Below are positions 40,945-43,692 of a DNA stretch of 43,692 nt, one piece after another. Source of the DNA: an uncultured Agathobaculum sp. GTDB lineage: Bacteria; Bacillota; Clostridia; Oscillospirales; Butyricicoccaceae. The position numbers were made by a program, and so were the translations under genes. The first letter of the stretch is position 1. The number at the start of each line of letters is the position of its first letter. The notes below the pieces were generated by a model. The model searched no databases. It worked only from the letters and a program-made list of their open reading frames with translations, and was not told the DNA's origin. The stretch covers positions 1 through 43,692 of the forward strand of contig NZ_CALWUM010000017.1 of assembly GCF_944384765.1 (NCBI RefSeq), given 5' to 3'.

Positions 40945-41816
40945 AAATCGGACTGGTTGATGTGGACGGACACAGTGGCTTTCCCAATCTCGCACTCATG
41001 CGCCTGTCCGCATATCATAAGGCACATGGAGATAAAGTGGAGTGGTGCACACCACTGCTCCATTATGACCGGGTGTATATGTCCAAGGTTTTCACATTTT
41101 CGCCGGATATTGACATTGCGGTGCAGGCTGATGCGATCATCAAGGGTGGAACAGGATACAAGAAGTATGATTGTCTACCGCCCGAGGTAGAGGCGACCCC
41201 GCCCGACTACAGTATTTATCCGCACTATCCGCACGCGATCGGCTTCCTGACACGCGGATGTATTCGGGATTGTCCGTGGTGCATCGTACCGCGCAAAGAG
41301 GGCGGCATCCGGCCTGCCGCAACATGGCAGGAGATCAAGCGTCCGGACAGCCGGACAATCATCTACCTGGACAATAATGTGCTGGCGCATGAACATGGTT
41401 TGCAGCAGATTGAGGAATTAGGGCATGAACCAATATGGGTTGACTTTAACCAAGGGCTGGATGCCCGGTTGATTACGCCAAAAGTAGCGCAGCTCTTGTC
41501 AGGACTGCATTGGATGCGCTTTGTCCGGCTGTCCTGTGATACCGAACAAATGATCCCGGTCATAAGGCAGGCGGTTGCCTATATGTGCGAGGCAGGCATT
41601 GCGCCGAGCCGGTTCTGGGCATATATGCTGGTTCAAGACGTTAACGAGGCGCATCGCCGTGCGCTCGCTTTGGATGCGATGGGAGTTATTCCGTTTGCTC
41701 AGCCGTACAGGGACTATGATGGCAGCGAGCCGACACGAGAACAGCGCAGATTTGCCCGTTGGGTAAACGTCAGATCTGCATTTAAGTCATGTAGATGGGA
41801 GGACTTCACTGGATGA
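40941..41816 (+). CDS. phage radical SAM protein
   Basis: A 291-residue protein. Residues 1-95 (MKIGLVDVDGHSGFPNLALM, then SAYHKAHGDKVEW) resemble the cobalamin-binding-like N-terminal domain of some radical SAM enzymes. The iron-sulfur motif CxxxCxxC is perfect (C107, C111, C114 in RGCIRDCPWC), followed by KEGGIRPA and a partial TIM barrel (IIYLDNNVLAHEHGLQQI, WVDFNQGLDARLI). It would cleave S-adenosylmethionine to start radical chemistry; the substrate is unknown. ATG 40941 is chosen for the ATGA overlap and family start. Placement right after a DNA methyltransferase suggests a nucleic-acid or nucleotide substrate (inference). Confidence 0.85.
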   Translation: MKIGLVDVDGHSGFPNLALMRLSAYHKAHGDKVEWCTPLLHYDRVYMSKVFTFSPDIDIAVQADAIIKGGTGYKKYDCLPPEVEATPPDYSIYPHYPHAIGFLTRGCIRDCPWCIVPRKEGGIRPAATWQEIKRPDSRTIIYLDNNVLAHEHGLQQIEELGHEPIWVDFNQGLDARLITPKVAQLLSGLHWMRFVRLSCDTEQMIPVIRQAVAYMCEAGIAPSRFWAYMLVQDVNEAHRRALALDAMGVIPFAQPYRDYDGSEPTREQRRFARWVNVRSAFKSCRWEDFTG

Positions 41817-42250
41817 AAAGGTTAACATTCCCTGGGCTGTTTTGCGACATTGCCATGTGTACCGGCATACCCGGAACCGGTCCATGCAAAGACGGCCCAT
41901 GCTCGCAGCGCGAAACATGGGAGCGATTGAGGGCCATTGAGGACATTATGGGCGATGAATATGACATCTCGCGACTGGAAGAACTGGTTCAGGCCGACAA
42001 TGATGGCCGGATTCGCCTTTTGTCAGCTGGCCGCGGGAAGGTATGCAAAGAATGCGCGCATTTCATCCCGGTTGAAGGGCAAAAATCTGGGGATTGCCGC
42101 GTAAAAGAACATTTTCGGGTATCGCAATCCCACGTTGCCTGTTACAGGTTTGAAGCAAATAAAGTTTACCAGAGAGGCAAAGGGGGGGAGAAAAACTATG
42201 AGAATGACACGGGAAGAGCTACGGGAGTGGTTCACAGATTGGATGGATGA
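41813..42250 (+). CDS. cysteine-rich hypothetical phage protein
   Basis: A 145-residue protein starting in an ATGA overlap with the radical SAM gene (GGGAGGA nine bases before). Cysteines cluster in CDIAMCTGIPGTGPCKDGPC and in CKECAHF with CRVKEHFRVSQSHVAC, suggesting two metal-binding knuckles. The C-terminus runs 53 bases into the next gene across a G7 tract (42182-42188), so its natural end may differ. No family is recognised. Confidence 0.6.
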   Translation: MKRLTFPGLFCDIAMCTGIPGTGPCKDGPCSQRETWERLRAIEDIMGDEYDISRLEELVQADNDGRIRLLSAGRGKVCKECAHFIPVEGQKSGDCRVKEHFRVSQSHVACYRFEANKVYQRGKGGEKNYENDTGRATGVVHRLDG

Positions 42251-42575
42251 CTATTACGACTTTCTCGAGGACGATCTTACGCCAGAAGTGGCGGAATCTG
42301 TTCTTGTCGCCTTGAGCACGCCCACCCTCACCCCGCCGAACGAGTGGGTGAGCGTGGAGGAGAGATTGCCTACAGATGAACATCCTGTTCTCGTTTTCGT
42401 GGGCTATGCCGATACCATGACCGGGTTTATTACCACCTCATCATATTTTTGTTTTGACGAAAATCCTCATTGGCAGTGGGATGGTTTGGTTCAAGACGAG
42501 CAGAGGACTCTTTTCTGGATGCCCCTGCCCGCACCACCTGACCGCCGCCCGCCGGAGGGAGAAGCCAATGAATGA
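42198..42575 (+). CDS. DUF551 domain phage protein
   Basis: A 125-residue protein. The N-terminal helix (MTREELREWFTDWMDDYYDF) is followed by the DUF551 signature NEWVSVEERLPTDEHPVLVF and ending TLFWMPLPAPP. DUF551 proteins are common in phage early regions with no known function. The ATG lies seven bases after a G-rich site, inside the preceding gene. Confidence 0.75.
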   Translation: MRMTREELREWFTDWMDDYYDFLEDDLTPEVAESVLVALSTPTLTPPNEWVSVEERLPTDEHPVLVFVGYADTMTGFITTSSYFCFDENPHWQWDGLVQDEQRTLFWMPLPAPPDRRPPEGEANE

Positions 42576-42840
42576 AAAAGCGTGGAGAAGGGTAACGGCG
42601 TGCCCATACTGCGGAGGCCCGCTTATTATCAGTGTGTATTACACATTCAGCCGGGATTACACTATTACACGAAATGGCGTTATGAGCGAGCGGTACTCTA
42701 AGAGTCCTCCAGGGCCTATTAACTGCACAACGGCATTTTGCACTGGGTGTGAAACGGCCTTTGATGCCGATTCGATCTTCATAGAGGCCAGCGGAGAAGT
42801 CTTGATGAAGTGCCCGCCGGGGGGAGAGGAGGACACCTGA
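42568..42840 (+). CDS. small zinc-ribbon-like phage protein
   Basis: A 90-residue protein with CPYCGG (about residues 10-15) and a second pair CTGC (near 60-63), a zinc-ribbon pattern. It overlaps the previous gene by eight bases; GGAGGGAG precedes the ATG. It is similar in style to phage Lar-like restriction-alleviation proteins, but the match is too loose to name. Confidence 0.6.
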   Translation: MNEKAWRRVTACPYCGGPLIISVYYTFSRDYTITRNGVMSERYSKSPPGPINCTTAFCTGCETAFDADSIFIEASGEVLMKCPPGGEEDT

Positions 42841-42842
42841 AA

Positions 42843-43139
42843 ATGAGCATGGAATACCCCTGCATCTACTTTGAGAAAGACGGAAAGTGCCGGAAGTTTT
42901 CGGACAATACCGCCATTAGCTACTGTGTGATGGGGCCCTGTCCAGAGCAGAAGCTATCCAACGCCGACCGCATCCGGGCCATGAGCGACGAGGAATTGTC
43001 CGAATTTATCAGCCGCATAGAAATTGGAGATTTTGGACAGCAGGTTTACGGGAAAACATTTTGCGATATGTGTAAGGACCAGTACGAATGCGATGATTGC
43101 AGATTGTGGTGGCTCCAGCAGCCAGCGGAGGAGGATTGA
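42843..43139 (+). CDS. cysteine-rich small phage protein
   Basis: A 98-residue acidic protein with two cysteine groups, CIYFEKDGKCRKF with CVMGPC, and CDMCKDQYECDDC, probably metal-binding. A helical segment NADRIRAMSDEELSEFISRI lies between; this segment is common in small phage proteins. GGAGGACACC lies upstream of the ATG. Function unknown. Confidence 0.6.
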   Translation: MSMEYPCIYFEKDGKCRKFSDNTAISYCVMGPCPEQKLSNADRIRAMSDEELSEFISRIEIGDFGQQVYGKTFCDMCKDQYECDDCRLWWLQQPAEED

Positions 43140-43140
43140 C

Positions 43141-43521
43141 ATGATAATCAAGAAAAGTTCCGGAAAGGCGTTTGCCGATGCACTCTTTGATATGATCAAC
43201 TTTTATATCAACGAGGAAAACGAGCGTCCAGACACGCAGGAAGCCAAAGCAGACAGCGGCAAGCCGCGCCCCTCACTTGTACAGCCTGCATTGATTCGGG
43301 CGGATATGGGCGTGCGGGAGTACGGCTGTCAAAAGTACCATAAACCGGACAACTGGCGCAACGTAGAGGCTTCGCGCTACTGGGACGCGCTGCTGCGTCA
43401 TGTGCTGGCGGCGTGGGACGATTGGCAGGCGGTAGACCCCGAATCAGGCTTGCCGCATCTGCATCATATCATCTGCAATGCGGGATTTCTGGCGCAGTAT
43501 ATGGAGGACGGCAATGGTTGA
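43141..43521 (+). CDS. dATP/dGTP diphosphohydrolase-like protein (DUF5664)
   Basis: A 126-residue protein with the DUF5664 pattern: DSGKPRPSLVQPALIRADMGVREYGCQKY, then NWRNVEASRYWDALLRHVLAAW and a C-terminal LPHLHHIICNAGFLAQY. Relatives are annotated as dATP/dGTP diphosphohydrolases with an all-alpha MazG-like fold, which would change the phage nucleotide pool. AGGAGG lies before the ATG. Biochemical activity is inferred from the family name only. Confidence 0.75.
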   Translation: MIIKKSSGKAFADALFDMINFYINEENERPDTQEAKADSGKPRPSLVQPALIRADMGVREYGCQKYHKPDNWRNVEASRYWDALLRHVLAAWDDWQAVDPESGLPHLHHIICNAGFLAQYMEDGNG

Positions 43522-43559
43522 GTATGCACCATGGATTTTGCAATATCTGAGGTGGCGCT

Positions 43560-43692
43560 ATGGGATGTAATGACTTTCTTAAGGCGCACGGAATTTGCGT
43601 TGTCTGCGGCAAAGCAAAAGCCGCGCCGGGCAGGGTGAGCTGCTGGGATTGCCTCGAAAAAAATCGCATAGCAATGGCAAAACACAGGGCGC
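43560..43692 (+). CDS. zinc-finger-like phage protein, cut by the window end
   Basis: The first 44 residues are visible: MGCNDFLKAHGICVVCGKAK, then AAPGRVSCWDCLEKN. The pair CVVCGK and CWDC forms a likely zinc knuckle. GAGGTGGCGCT precedes the ATG. A possible 18-residue ORF (43514-43570) bridges from the preceding gene. The 3' end lies outside the window. Confidence 0.55.
   Translation, partial: MGCNDFLKAHGICVVCGKAKAAPGRVSCWDCLEKNRIAMAKHRA

Larger units (their letters stand above)
28142..43692. mobile_element. integrated prophage, left part (integration, switch and early genes)
   Basis: The element starts at the tRNA-Lys attL. It carries an integrase facing the junction, a divergent CI/Cro-type switch and then more than 12 kb of closely packed plus-strand genes, many overlapping by ATGA. 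Contents are typical phage early genes: zinc-hook ATPase, MBL-fold protein, replication-terminator-like protein, DUF2303-like, DUF4373 initiator, DUF4406, DNA methylase, DUF551 and dATP/dGTP diphosphohydrolase-like. No structural or lysis genes are reached before the window ends, so completeness and the right boundary are unknown. No conjugation gene is seen, which argues against an integrative conjugative element. Confidence 0.88.

Noticed and set aside
43514..43570. 18-codon ORF overlapping the end of the diphosphohydrolase gene
   Set aside because: It has start-stop overlaps with both neighbours, but it is too short and has no further support, so it is only mentioned under the last gene.

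Overview
The window (about 60% GC, strong GGAGG-type ribosome sites) looks like the chromosome of an anaerobic, butyrate-forming Clostridia member of the Oscillospiraceae/Butyricicoccaceae kind. The evidence is a 2-oxoacid:ferredoxin oxidoreductase, an oxygen-sensitive two-subunit iron-sulfur serine dehydratase, a bcd-etfB-etfA set, a SpoIIQ-like peptidase and monoderm-style lipoproteins. The genus is inference; no rRNA or other marker gene is present.

Host part, 1-28141. (a) 79-1014: PorB-type oxidoreductase subunit. (b) 1127-4978: a serine uptake and deamination operon (symporter, sdaAB, sdaAA) divergent from a LysR regulator, with a palindrome inside the operon promoter. (c) 5066-8292: a cytidylate-kinase-like gene, then a polar amino acid ABC importer (binding lipoprotein, permease, ATPase) whose leader holds a 168-bp foldback repeat. 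(d) 8431-13273: inositol-type catabolism, with two Gfo/Idh/MocA dehydrogenases, inosose dehydratase IolE and a LacI regulator. (e) 13300-19095: a TolC-like protein, a lipoprotein adaptor and an RND pump, notable in a monoderm. (f) 19209-22921: a lipoprotein, a SpoIIQ-like M23 protein and a glycogen debranching enzyme. (g) 23110-26209: bcd-etfB-etfA. (h) 26663-27980: a GH25 lysozyme and a small hypothetical protein.

Prophage part, 28142 to the window end. A tyrosine recombinase lies next to a 46-bp 3' fragment of tRNA-Lys(UUU), which is the left attachment site. The fragment still faces its host terminator, while the 5' half of the tRNA must lie at the other end of the element, outside the window. 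Rightwards come a DUF5067 lipoprotein, two predicted tiny RNAs (each a promoter about 70 bases before an otherwise orphan terminator), a CI/Cro-type switch with operators ACGC-N5-GCGT, a small gene interrupted by an apparent +1 frameshift, a recombination/replication block (zinc-hook ATPase, metallo-beta-lactamase-fold protein, replication-terminator-like protein, DUF2303-like protein, DUF4373 initiator with internal 15-bp iterons), then a tightly overlapping cassette: Cro-type regulator, DUF4406 protein, SNF2 helicase-DNA methyltransferase fusion, 26-residue ORF and radical SAM enzyme. Small cysteine-rich genes and a dATP/dGTP diphosphohydrolase-like gene follow. No capsid, terminase, tail or lysis gene is seen; they would lie to the right.

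The best leads for something undescribed are the methyltransferase-fusion/radical SAM cassette, the two predicted small RNAs, the spread-out operator array, and the possible programmed +1 frameshift in the prophage.
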